64,000 bases of DNA, from contig CAYJOD010000020.1 in assembly GCA_964371655.1 (NCBI GenBank), forward strand, positions 1-64,000. Reading direction: 5' to 3'. The first letter of the stretch is position 1; each line of letters begins with the position of its first letter. This document shows positions 35,001 through 42,998 of this stretch, piece after piece. The notes beneath the pieces were generated by a model. The model was not told the origin of the DNA. It did no database searches and saw nothing but the letters and a program-made list of their open reading frames with translations. The position numbers and the translations under genes were made by a program. The stretch is from CAZGSN01 sp964371655. Its GTDB lineage: Bacteria > Desulfobacterota > Binatia > HRBIN30.

Positions 35001-36250
35001 CACCCGGCAACCCCGGCAAAGTGTTCATAGCCAGAGAGGGTGGACTGTTCGAAAGCATTGATTCAGGTGACAGTTGGCACCGCCTCAAAGTTCTTCCGCG
35101 ACCCGTCGGTAATTTGGTGATCAATCCGGCTGCAGCCAACGAGCTGTATGCCGGCACGGACGGGGCTGGGATATTCAGGTCAACGGACAGTGGAAAGAAC
35201 TGGACCGCGATCAACAGGAATCTAGTTGCCAGCACGATAACGTCCATTGTGGTTGACCCGAGTAGACCTGGAACCGCATATGCTGGAACAAACGGTGGCG
35301 TCTTTAGGACTACGGATGGAGGAAGCAGCTGGAAGGAGAATGACACGATACTGGGATGGTCTTCCCTCGCGATCGACGCAACTGGGAATGCCGTCTATTC
35401 CCTGTCCGATGAAGGGGGTAGTCGGGCCATCTACAAGGCTACCGACGACGGCCAACGGTGGAACAAATTAAAGAATCAGCCCTCTACGACTTATCCAAAC
35501 GACGATCTACTAGGAATCTATACTGACTGCCACGAGGCAAATGTCCTGTTTGCCAACACGAGGAAGAATCTCTTCAAGAGTTTGAATGGTGGCGATGAAT
35601 GGCGGAGCATAACTGACGGCCTCGATGAATGGCGTCGCGCAAATGGCGGAGTGATTGATCTTACTGTGGAGCATCTCACCGGCAACGCAAGCGGTGTCCT
35701 ATATGCAGCCACACGTTTCACTAAACCGTCGAGCACGAGCACAGGCACCGAGCCGCGCTTCAAGTTCGGGAATAGTCCGTGGTTTACGCCGGGTCAGGGC
35801 TTATTGAAGAGCATCAATGGTGGCCAGAGCTGGAATCTAGCCAACAACGGACTTCCAAACATGCAGATCGGCGTGCTGGCAGTTGACCCACGTGCAGGTT
35901 CGAACGTGTTCGTCAGTACGACGGATAATGGCTTGTTCAAAACGACTGATGCAGGCCAAAGCTGGCAAGACATACGCATCGGTTCGAGCGGGGACGAACC
36001 TGACGTCGTGACTTGCATCGTGATTGACCCCAGTTTTCCTTGGATCCTATATGCAGGGACGGGAACTGGCTTATACAGCACCACTTCATCTGGTGAGAGT
36101 TGGAGCAAAGTAGAGAACGCAATGTCCTTGACCTTTGATTATCCAGTGACCGCACTTGGGATCGAGCCGGCTCCGCTGTCTCGGCTCTATGTTGGCACTG
36201 AGGGACACGGCGTCTTTGTGCTGACTTTGGGTCCCCGTTCGGGGCCGTGA
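32063..36250 (+). CDS. transmembrane CHAT protein with TolB/FlgO-like domain and Asp-box ectodomain
   Basis: 1395 residues. TTG start at 32063 after GAGGA; the N-terminus then aligns residue for residue with the upstream CHAT protein (FATLQ...GIEYDL). The CHAT dyad is H206 (DVIHFCGH) and C246 (VFLNGCLG). One transmembrane helix (about 398-417, GVLLGTFSFFAVVAIILLTL) is followed by a TolB-N/FlgO-like domain (about 445-590; SITVIEFGN...VVTGSF). Next is an NTF2-like region (about 630-740), then 13 Asp-box motifs between 752 and 1390 (e.g. STNGGERW, STDSGESW, TTDAGQSW) forming one large or two smaller propellers. Predicted topology is CHAT inside and propeller outside, a single-polypeptide link between surface sensing and cytosolic proteolysis. 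Confidence 0.9.
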   Translation: MKPFATLQVVRSPGGIEYDLWLPGREVSGAMRYVPTHPIDEAELIELQALAAQLFRSGPSETFPLDAKATGERLYNALIPPELGERLRDLQVPLLVSVPRSGLPFELFYADDFWALRYALGKQIRLEVKGRSPEVTRTSGPMRALVISSDPRGDLAFVDHEAGKVTDTLVGGVRIKANPLYGPEANVDEVTRRLAERYDVIHFCGHIDRGSGGVAPGLLLASEQVLSGEVIRQRLDGRPFVFLNGCLGARGDTHKGWEEDISSVAYGFIRGGARAVIATVSEIGDEQAADLAVDFYRLACSGECLGEALRQARENARSKAPPSPAWLSFVLYGNPAEVLVDRSSESSTESSSVSPKVPAPADGERSEGPSAVTVTRESNYLAPSSASWGREWARSHRRGVLLGTFSFFAVVAIILLTLWRRGSRDESPNTETTVLALANVPRVPDAALGADSITVIEFGNLDEEDRGRHGWMGKAIQAALATELGKVEALDLYPEKLARIPAEGAPDLMLRAQKVGINKVVTGSFKVLGAKVRIDASVLDAATGKAIGEGVEGDLGEDDKEFFNLQKQLVLSLLRRMKTHVLPPEEGSIAAETNTSIVAYRLLLDGERVGAQSATASGQPSSVRRAEPLDLVSDEQTKLKVKQFLEDYRHVQEGKDLDGLTTLHVAFPYDQREAMRAYLANTDDLTIEIVDISIAINDETVWVSFTRRDRFIDKLSRAPERVEIRLAKTLTHSNGRLKISPRTPNSALIQNEAWENNGPEGGEVSAIAIDPSEPRTIYLGTGGGVFISTNGGERWRLSSDGLNGRVATLAIGPTVPQIIYAGGDRGSWKSTDAGESWTKMTVELFAYSLAIDPTDPRTAYWGGNGGMFKSTNGGDTWTRLGRGRTSSLVIAPTTPPALYAVRGGADTKLFKSTNGGENWYESGSGIWRPRTIAFDPDSPKVVYLGTGGHVFRSTDSGESWAPVASGMTDTNRDVTQIVVAPGNPGKVFIAREGGLFESIDSGDSWHRLKVLPRPVGNLVINPAAANELYAGTDGAGIFRSTDSGKNWTAINRNLVASTITSIVVDPSRPGTAYAGTNGGVFRTTDGGSSWKENDTILGWSSLAIDATGNAVYSLSDEGGSRAIYKATDDGQRWNKLKNQPSTTYPNDDLLGIYTDCHEANVLFANTRKNLFKSLNGGDEWRSITDGLDEWRRANGGVIDLTVEHLTGNASGVLYAATRFTKPSSTSTGTEPRFKFGNSPWFTPGQGLLKSINGGQSWNLANNGLPNMQIGVLAVDPRAGSNVFVSTTDNGLFKTTDAGQSWQDIRIGSSGDEPDVVTCIVIDPSFPWILYAGTGTGLYSTTSSGESWSKVENAMSLTFDYPVTALGIEPAPLSRLYVGTEGHGVFVLTLGPRSGP

Positions 36251-36425
36251 ACAAGTGCCACCTGGTGTTGGTTCGCGACGACACTTTCACCTTCGTCTTC
36301 ACTGGCGATCGCACAAGCGAGCAGCGTCGGATCGTCAAGGGTTGTTGCTCTCGGCGCGACGCCTTCATTCCTGCACCGCTGGCGGGGCTGCCGAATCATC
36401 AATCTAGAAATGCGACGGCTGGTTG

Positions 36426-37139
36426 TCAGATTGTCGCGGTCGCGCAGTAATCTGATACTTCTTCTGCCATTCGCCCGTCGCCGAGTTGAACGACGCGGGT
36501 TCCATACGCGAACGCTTGCGAGTCGTGCGTGACCAAGATGACGGTTCTCCCAAGCGCGCGGTTGGCATCACGCAGATTGTCGAGCACGAGCTTGCTGCTG
36601 TGGGCGTCGAGGTTGCCGGTTGGCTCATCGGCGAGGATGACCGTCGGCATCGCGACTAGCGCACGCGCTACGGCAACCCGTTGGCATTCGCCGCCCGAGA
36701 GCTCGTCGGGGAGCTGGTTCGCGCGCCGTTCGAGGCCGACGCGACCAAGCGCCTCGCGCACTCGGGGCTCAACATGCTTCGCCGAGACTCCGTCCAGAAG
36801 CAGAGGTAGTGCGACGTTCTCTGCGGCAGTCAGGGCTGGGAGGAGATTGAAGGACTGGAAGACGACGCCGAGGTTGCGGCGGCGGAAGCGGGCGCGTTCG
36901 CGATCGCGCATCTTCGTCAGCTCCTGTCCACACACGCTGATCTGACCTGTTGTTACCGGCAACAGGCCCGCGATCGCCTGCAGCAGTGTCGTCTTTCCCG
37001 AGCCGCTGTGCCCGATGATCACGAGGAGCTCGCCTTCCTCGACCTGCAGCGACACGTCGTGCAACGCGGCGACATCCGTATCACCTTGGCGGTACGTCTT
37101 ACCGACACTCTCGATTTGAACGACTATGTTCGCTCCCAT
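36426..37139 (-). CDS. LolD/MacB-type ABC transporter ATPase
   Basis: 237-residue ATPase with Walker A GHSGSGKTT (K49), a Q-loop in VVFQSFNLLPALTAAENV, signature LSGGECQRVAVARAL and Walker B VILADEPTGNLD. The 'NLDxxS' segment and the Q-loop context are those of the LolD/FtsE/MacB group, which serves FtsX-like permeases. The start at 37139 lies 2 bp after the permease stop. The ORF is open much further upstream but would overlap the permease. It energises the permease below; lipid, lipoprotein or secondary-metabolite export is possible. Confidence 0.92.
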   Translation of the reverse strand: MGANIVVQIESVGKTYRQGDTDVAALHDVSLQVEEGELLVIIGHSGSGKTTLLQAIAGLLPVTTGQISVCGQELTKMRDRERARFRRRNLGVVFQSFNLLPALTAAENVALPLLLDGVSAKHVEPRVREALGRVGLERRANQLPDELSGGECQRVAVARALVAMPTVILADEPTGNLDAHSSKLVLDNLRDANRALGRTVILVTHDSQAFAYGTRVVQLGDGRMAEEVSDYCATATI

Positions 37140-37141
37140 CG

Positions 37142-39700
37142 TTACCCCACGGACCAACGATCCACCGGCTGGCGTGCGGCGCGCAGCGCGGGCCACAGCA
37201 GTGGAAGCGGGGCAAGAACGAGTACCGCGGCGATGATCGTCAGCGCCGGCCGTAGCGGCAGGGCATAGGGAACGACCCAGCCGGTGATGGCAGGGATCGT
37301 ACCGCGCACCCAACTGTACGCCCCGAGCGCTCCCGCGGCGGCACCGAAGAGCGCGCCGATTACGGTGGCGCCGAGACCTTCGAGCAACACCGCGGTACCG
37401 ATCTGCATCTGTGAGGCGCCCGCAGCGCGGATCGCCCCATGCTCCGCGGCCGCGGCAATCGTGGCGGCGAGCAGCGCCTGCAACATGCCCCACAGTCCAA
37501 TCACCAGCGCGACGGCGGCAATGGCGTTGAGTGGCAGCAGGGCACGATCGACCATCTCCAAGACCTCGGCAATCAGCGTTGACGGCGAAAGAACGACGAG
37601 ACCTTCCGATCGAGCTAACCGTTGCTCGATCGCGCCGCGCACGACACTCATGTCGGCGCTGGGCTCGATGTCGACGAAGAAGCCGTCCACGGCCGCATCG
37701 GCCCAATGAGTCAGATACGCCGTGCGCCCGATGATCACACTGCCGCCGGGCGCAGAAAAATCGACGATGATTGCGGCGATCGCGGCCCGATACGGTCCGT
37801 TGGGCGACGGAAGATCGATCGCGCCTCCAAGCTGCAGACGAGCTCTCCGAGCGAGGTTCTCGGAAATCAACACCGCCTCGCCGGCGGCCAACCGCGCCAG
37901 CGCCGCGTCAGCCTTGCCGTCGATGAACCGGTACCGGTTCAGGTCCTCAGCACGCAGCGGCACGGCAAGCCCAGAGGCGCGCAGGACAACGTCACGCCCC
38001 GCCACGGAAACGATTCGCTGCCGGGTTGGCTCCACACGCGCGATGCCAAGAATATCCGCAAGCGAGCTGCCGAGGTCGGGATCGAGATGCCCTGAGGTGC
38101 GGCGGACGATCGAGCTACTCGTGGTCACGAACAGCGAGTTACTTGTCAGCCCATGCAGCCAATCCCGGAGGCCGCGGTCGAAACTGTGCGCCACAGCGCC
38201 GACCGCCGTACCGAACTCGACGGTGAGCGCGAGCACTGTAATCGGTAGCGCGAATCGGAAGCGATCACGTGCCAGGGTTCGCGCCGCGATCAGCGCCGGC
38301 GCACCGAGCGGTCTTTGTACGATGCCCAACAGCGCTCGCGCCAGCCACGCCGTCACTGGTGGGGCAACGAGAAACGTCGCTGCCACGAACAGCGCACAGA
38401 TCAGCGGACCGGCGTAAGACTCAAACCCCTCTGCCAGCAACATCCAAGGAGCTGTTGCGAGAACGACACCGACGCTGCAGCGCAACCAAATGACCGCGTG
38501 AGCGCGCCTGTGCGATCGCAGCTTGCGCAGGGCGTCGGCATCGGTTCCGATAGTATGCGCGCCGACTGCCAGGATGGATGCACATACGGTTGCGGCGAAG
38601 CCGGCAAGCCCGGGCAGGAGCAGGCCCATGGGAGTAATCGTCATCCCGTCAATCGAAACAGCGTGCAGCGTCGCGCCACCGACCAACCCTGCGGCGGCAT
38701 GCACTAGCGATCGTGCAGCAAGGGCACCGAGCCCGACACCGACGACAGAGCCCATACCTCCAATGGCCACGGCGTCGACCACCAGCAGCACCGCTGTTTG
38801 TACACGGGTCGCGCCGAGCACTCGCCAGACGGCAACCTCACGCCGCCGTTCAGCGAGCCGGACAGATACTGCACCGAAGACGATGAATCCGCTGGCGATG
38901 AGAACAACACCACCGAGAAACACCGCCGTGAGCGCAAAGGCGCGCAGCATGCTGTCCGCCACCTCGCGCTCCGTAGGGCGACTGACTACACCGTCGGCAC
39001 CGACGCGCGCCGCGAGTTGAGCCTGAACGGCGCCAACATCGGCATTCGGTACGAGCATGATCTCGATCCGGTCAATGCTCTCGCCCTTCGCGAAGATCGC
39101 CTGTGCGCGGCTGAGACGCATGAGGATGATCTCGTCGGCACCGAGCGGGAGTCCATTGGCACGCACAATCGCCGCCACCCCGAAGGATGACATCCCAGTC
39201 GGTGTCCAAAGGGCAACGGTGCTGCCGACCCGGAGGTCGAGACGCCGCGCCAAGCGCTCGCTTACGGCGATCCGGTCGTCCTGCCGGCCAATGAGCATCC
39301 ACCCGTAGGTCGTCGTGGCTCTGATCGTGTCGCCGAAGAACGCGGCGGTGTCGTCACTCAAGATGGGAAGGCCAATCACGCGCACGGGCGATGCACCATC
39401 CTGGTCGAGATAGGCGTTCGCATCGACTACCGGCACCGCATGAGCCACTCCTGGAACTGCACGTACGACGCCTGTCAGCTTCGCTGGTAATCCCGCGTCG
39501 GCAACAGGAACGACGCTGAGATCGGAACGGCCAATGGCGTGCTCGACCGTCCGCGCCAGGGCACGCGCAGCGAGCTCAATCGTGGGTTGCGCGCCGACGA
39601 GCAGAAACACTCCCGCGGCAACGCTCAGGGCGATGAGCAGCGCTGCGCCGGGGCTGCGGCGAATCTCACGGGTTGCGAGAAGGCGAAGCAGGAGCGTCAT
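37142..39700 (-). CDS. FtsX-like (LolCE/MacB-type) ABC permease
   Basis: 852 residues from MTLLLRLLATREIRRSPG. Two FtsX modules are present. Each has a TM helix, a large extracytoplasmic domain and three closing helices (e.g. LGGVVLIASGFIVFGAV...AVWRVLGATR, and ALVIGLWGMLQALL...AIRAAGASQ). The 'xxRAxGAs/t' coupling sequence follows in both halves. The length matches fused permeases of the YbbP/AttFGH-like group rather than a single LolE. No good RBS precedes 39700; translational coupling or a different start is possible. Together with the adjacent ATPase it is the likely exporter for the product of the FAS-like genes. Confidence 0.88.
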   Translation of the reverse strand: MTLLLRLLATREIRRSPGAALLIALSVAAGVFLLVGAQPTIELAARALARTVEHAIGRSDLSVVPVADAGLPAKLTGVVRAVPGVAHAVPVVDANAYLDQDGASPVRVIGLPILSDDTAAFFGDTIRATTTYGWMLIGRQDDRIAVSERLARRLDLRVGSTVALWTPTGMSSFGVAAIVRANGLPLGADEIILMRLSRAQAIFAKGESIDRIEIMLVPNADVGAVQAQLAARVGADGVVSRPTEREVADSMLRAFALTAVFLGGVVLIASGFIVFGAVSVRLAERRREVAVWRVLGATRVQTAVLLVVDAVAIGGMGSVVGVGLGALAARSLVHAAAGLVGGATLHAVSIDGMTITPMGLLLPGLAGFAATVCASILAVGAHTIGTDADALRKLRSHRRAHAVIWLRCSVGVVLATAPWMLLAEGFESYAGPLICALFVAATFLVAPPVTAWLARALLGIVQRPLGAPALIAARTLARDRFRFALPITVLALTVEFGTAVGAVAHSFDRGLRDWLHGLTSNSLFVTTSSSIVRRTSGHLDPDLGSSLADILGIARVEPTRQRIVSVAGRDVVLRASGLAVPLRAEDLNRYRFIDGKADAALARLAAGEAVLISENLARRARLQLGGAIDLPSPNGPYRAAIAAIIVDFSAPGGSVIIGRTAYLTHWADAAVDGFFVDIEPSADMSVVRGAIEQRLARSEGLVVLSPSTLIAEVLEMVDRALLPLNAIAAVALVIGLWGMLQALLAATIAAAAEHGAIRAAGASQMQIGTAVLLEGLGATVIGALFGAAAGALGAYSWVRGTIPAITGWVVPYALPLRPALTIIAAVLVLAPLPLLWPALRAARQPVDRWSVG

Positions 39701-39827
39701 TGGTGGCGAATGACAAACACCTGGCGCCACGCTCTGGCGAGCGCAGCTACGCTTCCTTCCACCGGCCGGCGGGCCTTGAGACGGCCTCCATGCCCTGCAT
39801 CTACCTCCGTTCTCGCACCGGCGGATT

Positions 39828-40409
39828 TCAAAGTGGCCTACTCCCCTCATTTGGCGAGGGTAGATCATCTTCCGCCGCATGCTGCAGTTCGGACAGGAAC
39901 GCGACATACTCGACCAGCGCCTGGACCGTGAGGAAGCGGAAGAAGTCTTTGAGTCGCAGCTCGGTAATAGGCGCGTCGGCATCAAGCCTGTCGGGTACGC
40001 GACCGCCCACCAGCGCCGCGAGCGTGCCGATGTTCAGATTTCGAAAGATCTGCTCGCGTTGCGCCGGATCGAGTGCGGCGCGAACAGTCTCCGTGTCGAG
40101 ACCCGGGGCCATCGGTAGTCCCCGCACTACGACTTCCCTGCGTACGAACTCGAAGAACGTCTTGCTGTCTCCCAACTTTTCGAGGCGGGCCAGTCCTTCC
40201 AGCAGCGGCAGATTGAACGTCTCCTCATTGGCCTGCACTTCCGGAAGCTCGAGGCCGAAGTCATGCTCGAGCGTGAACCACAATTCGAGGAACGTGATGC
40301 TGTCGGCGTCTAGATCGTCGACGAGCAGGAGCTCGGGCCGTACCTCCTCGGGCTTGAGCACCAGCAAGTCTCCGAGCAGCTTGCGGAGCTGCTCCGACAC
40401 CTCCGTCAT
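39828..40409 (-). CDS. acyl carrier protein with long C-terminal extension
   Basis: 193 residues, against about 80 for a normal ACP. The N-terminal 85 residues are an ACP: VDDLDADSITFLELWFTLE places the phosphopantetheine serine at S37, with acidic helix II. The extra 110 residues (VRREVVVRGLPMAP... to LTVQALVEYVAFLSEL) are helical. They carry a second 'PITELRLKDFFRFLTVQALVEYV' stretch reminiscent of a degenerate carrier-protein helix III without the serine. The start overlaps the reductase stop by 4 bp (ATGA), showing translational coupling. It should tether the acyl chain for the neighbouring ketosynthase, reductase and dehydratase. Confidence 0.83.
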   Translation of the reverse strand: MTEVSEQLRKLLGDLLVLKPEEVRPELLLVDDLDADSITFLELWFTLEHDFGLELPEVQANEETFNLPLLEGLARLEKLGDSKTFFEFVRREVVVRGLPMAPGLDTETVRAALDPAQREQIFRNLNIGTLAALVGGRVPDRLDADAPITELRLKDFFRFLTVQALVEYVAFLSELQHAAEDDLPSPNEGSRPL

Positions 40410-41200
40410 TGGGACCTCCGTCGTCTTCGTAAGCTGAAATAGGTGTTGCTGAAGCCGCCATCCACGTACACGACCTGGCCGGTCATGAACGAGGCACGGT
40501 CGGAGGCGAGAAACGCAGCCACCTCTGCAATCTCCTCCGGCTCCCCGAAGCGCTCCGCTGGAGTAACGGAAAGCACCTGCTCGCCGGCCTCGTCAAACGC
40601 CGCCGCGGTCATGGCGGTACGCACGGGACCTGGCGCCACGGCATTGACCGTCAAGTTCCCGCGCCGAGCAATCTCCGCACTAAGAGTACGCGCAAGCGCG
40701 TTGAGGGCGGCCTTGCTGCCGGCGTAAGCGATCTGCCCCTGCGTTCCACCACGTTCGCCGACGGCGGAGCTGATGAGCACGATCCGACCCCAGCGCAGCT
40801 TCAGCATCTCAAGCAAGACCGCTTGCGCGGCGACGACGGCGGGCCAGTAGTTCACGGCGAAGACATCGTGCATGGCGGCGACGTCGGCACCGAGGAGCGG
40901 CGCGCCTCCGGAAGTGCCGGCGGCATAAACCAGAATCGCAATCGGCCCGAGCTGGCTGCGGACTTCCGCCAGACTGCGGCGCAGGGCGGCCTCGTCGCGT
41001 ACGTCGACCTGTAGTGCCAATATCGTCTTGCCCTCGGCTAAGGCACGCTTGGCTAATGCCTGAGCCGCATCTTCACCGTGGTGGAAGAGCACGGCGACGC
41101 GCGCACCGTCGCGTAGAAGCGCGGCGGTGATGGCTCCCCCGATACCGCGCGCGCCGCCGATCACCACAGCGACACGTTCCTGTTGTGCGCTTTCACTCAT
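40406..41200 (-). CDS. FabG-like 3-oxoacyl-[ACP] reductase (SDR)
   Basis: 264-residue short-chain dehydrogenase with cofactor loop GGARGIGGA, an AAGTSGG segment (NAG equivalent), catalytic Ser in VLISSAVG, Y159 and K163 (YAGSK), and APGPVRTAM. The last residues (YFSLRRRRRSQ) add a basic tail. NADPH-dependent reduction of beta-ketoacyl chains is expected. It overlaps both neighbours by 4 bp, so it is inside the operon. Confidence 0.9.
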   Translation of the reverse strand: MSESAQQERVAVVIGGARGIGGAITAALLRDGARVAVLFHHGEDAAQALAKRALAEGKTILALQVDVRDEAALRRSLAEVRSQLGPIAILVYAAGTSGGAPLLGADVAAMHDVFAVNYWPAVVAAQAVLLEMLKLRWGRIVLISSAVGERGGTQGQIAYAGSKAALNALARTLSAEIARRGNLTVNAVAPGPVRTAMTAAAFDEAGEQVLSVTPAERFGEPEEIAEVAAFLASDRASFMTGQVVYVDGGFSNTYFSLRRRRRSQ

Positions 41201-42528
41201 CCCACGCCTCCTGGATCGCCGAAGATGAGGGAGGCGTTGGAACCGCCGATGGCGAATGAGTTGGAGAGGACGACACGCAGATCGGGCATCGTCCGGCTCC
41301 CTTCACTAACGTAGTCGAGGTCGCAGCGCGGATCGGCCACCTCGAGGTTGATCGTCGGCGGGATCCGCTTCTCATCGAGACACTTGATCGCGATCACCGC
41401 TTCGAGCGCGCCGGCTGCGGCGATAAGGTGGCCGGTCATACTCTTCGTCGACACCACCGGCATACGGTACGCGTGCGCCCCGAAGACGGTCTTGATGGCC
41501 TCGGTCTCAATACGGTCGTTCAGCGGCGTCGACGTGCCGTGGGCGTTCACGTGCCCGATGGCGTCGGGTGGAATGCCGGCATGGGCAAGCGCGCCGCGCA
41601 TCGCCAGCACGGCACCGGCGCCGTCCTCGGGTGGTGCGCTGACCTTGTAAGCGTCGCTCGATGCCCCGTAGCCCAGCAGCTCAGCATAGACCCTGGCACC
41701 GCGCCGCCGCGCGTGCTCGCGCTCTTCCAGCACGACCACCGCCGCACCTTCGCCTACGACGCAGCCGTCACGGCGAAGATCAAACGGCCGCGATGCGGCT
41801 GGGCCGGCGGCTTCGTTGGGACTAACCGCGTCCAACGCGCAGAACGCCGCCAGCTCACCGGGGTTGAGCATCGAATCGGCGCCGCCAGCGAGCATGACGT
41901 CGGCGTCGTCGCGGGCGATGACCCAGGCTGCCTCACCGATCGCCTGTGCACCGGCGGAGCAAAGGTTGACGTTCGTCAGCGTCGGCCCGCGTGCCTGGTA
42001 TCGCATTGCGATGTACGCCGATACCAGACATTGGCACTGCTGCAGGAACAGTACGGGGTTCACCGCGCCGGCAGCGCGCGCGGCCAGCTGATCTCCCCAC
42101 AGCCTCACGTCGTCGTCGGGGCCCCGTCCGTCCGTCAATCTGTGCAAAGTCATGAGCATCTCTCGTGCTGCCGCTTCGCCGCCGCGTCCGGCGCCCATGA
42201 ACACGCCGAAGCGCTCGGGTGATACGGCTGCGGGGGCCAGCCGCGCGTCATCGCAGCAGAGTGCGGCCGCACACAGTGCCATGGTCTGGACCCAGTCGGC
42301 GGTACGCAGGACCCGCAGTCCGGGACGGTCTTGGATAATCGCGCTCGGGTCGAGGGTTTCGACGATCCCGCCAACCTTCGAGCGACTGTGCGTCACGTCG
42401 AAGCGTCGAATCGGTCGGATACCCGTCTGCCCGGCACAGAGCGCATCGAAGACGCGGCGCACGTCGGTCCCGTGCGAGCACACCACGCCAAGCCCCGTCA
42501 CCACCACGCGTCGCGACGCCGTCTTCAT
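41197..42528 (-). CDS. FabF-like beta-ketoacyl-ACP synthase
   Basis: 443 residues, start MKTASRRVVVTGLGVV at 42528, overlapping the dehydratase stop (ATGA). The Claisen-condensation triad is intact: C190 (NVNLCSAGAQA), H330 (NAHGTSTPLND) and H367 (STKSMTGHLIAAAGA). FabF/KAS II-type 'GSNASLIF' closes the protein. The 'CSAGAQ' nucleophile context differs from the 'CASGxHA' of primary-metabolism FabF, suggesting a specialised synthase. It should extend acyl chains carried by the extended ACP. Confidence 0.92.
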   Translation of the reverse strand: MKTASRRVVVTGLGVVCSHGTDVRRVFDALCAGQTGIRPIRRFDVTHSRSKVGGIVETLDPSAIIQDRPGLRVLRTADWVQTMALCAAALCCDDARLAPAAVSPERFGVFMGAGRGGEAAAREMLMTLHRLTDGRGPDDDVRLWGDQLAARAAGAVNPVLFLQQCQCLVSAYIAMRYQARGPTLTNVNLCSAGAQAIGEAAWVIARDDADVMLAGGADSMLNPGELAAFCALDAVSPNEAAGPAASRPFDLRRDGCVVGEGAAVVVLEEREHARRRGARVYAELLGYGASSDAYKVSAPPEDGAGAVLAMRGALAHAGIPPDAIGHVNAHGTSTPLNDRIETEAIKTVFGAHAYRMPVVSTKSMTGHLIAAAGALEAVIAIKCLDEKRIPPTINLEVADPRCDLDYVSEGSRTMPDLRVVLSNSFAIGGSNASLIFGDPGGVG

Positions 42529-42998
42529 CGCAAACCTCGCGGCCGCTCGAGATCGCGCATCCATTGGGTTGCAAAGCGTGCGACCTCAGCGGAGATGCTC
42601 TCGTCAAGCCGACGGTACGCCAAGAGGAGGCGGCCGCGGGCCGTGGGCTGACCGTCGACCGTCGCATGGGCCGCGACGCGGGTGGCGGATGGACGCCAGT
42701 CCGTAACCGCGATCGTGATCTGCAGCTGATCGCCGGGATGAACCGGCCGTCGGAAATGCACGCGCTCGACGACCGACAGGGCCGCCGCATACGCGGCTCC
42801 CTCTTTCTCGAGCAGTGATCGCATCACCAGGTAGCCGGCAGCTTGCGCCATCGCCTCGATGGTGAGGGCACCGGGAAAGAGCGGGAATCCGGGGAAATGA
42901 TGCTCGAAGACATCGGACTCGAGCGTGACGTTCTTCGTCGCAACGACCCGCTCGAATGGCGTCCACTCCAGCACGCGGTCGATCATCAGATAGCGCAC
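42525..42998 (-). CDS. FabZ/FabA-like 3-hydroxyacyl-ACP dehydratase (hotdog)
   Basis: 157 residues from GTG at 42998 (AAGGAGC RBS), overlapping the acyltransferase stop by 13 bp. The motif HHFPGFPLFPGALTIEAMAQ carries catalytic H34 and E48 with FabZ spacing. It fits the missing dehydration step of the pathway. A longer ORF open to 43196 runs through the neighbouring gene and is not favoured. Confidence 0.88.
   Translation of the reverse strand: MRYLMIDRVLEWTPFERVVATKNVTLESDVFEHHFPGFPLFPGALTIEAMAQAAGYLVMRSLLEKEGAAYAAALSVVERVHFRRPVHPGDQLQITIAVTDWRPSATRVAAHATVDGQPTARGRLLLAYRRLDESISAEVARFATQWMRDLERPRGLR

Noticed and set aside
25189..36250. Type III-E CRISPR (Craspase) locus because of CHAT plus ECF sigma.
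   Set aside because: No repeats, no Cas7-11-like protein and no Csx30-like gene in the window; only the CHAT/sigma logic is similar.
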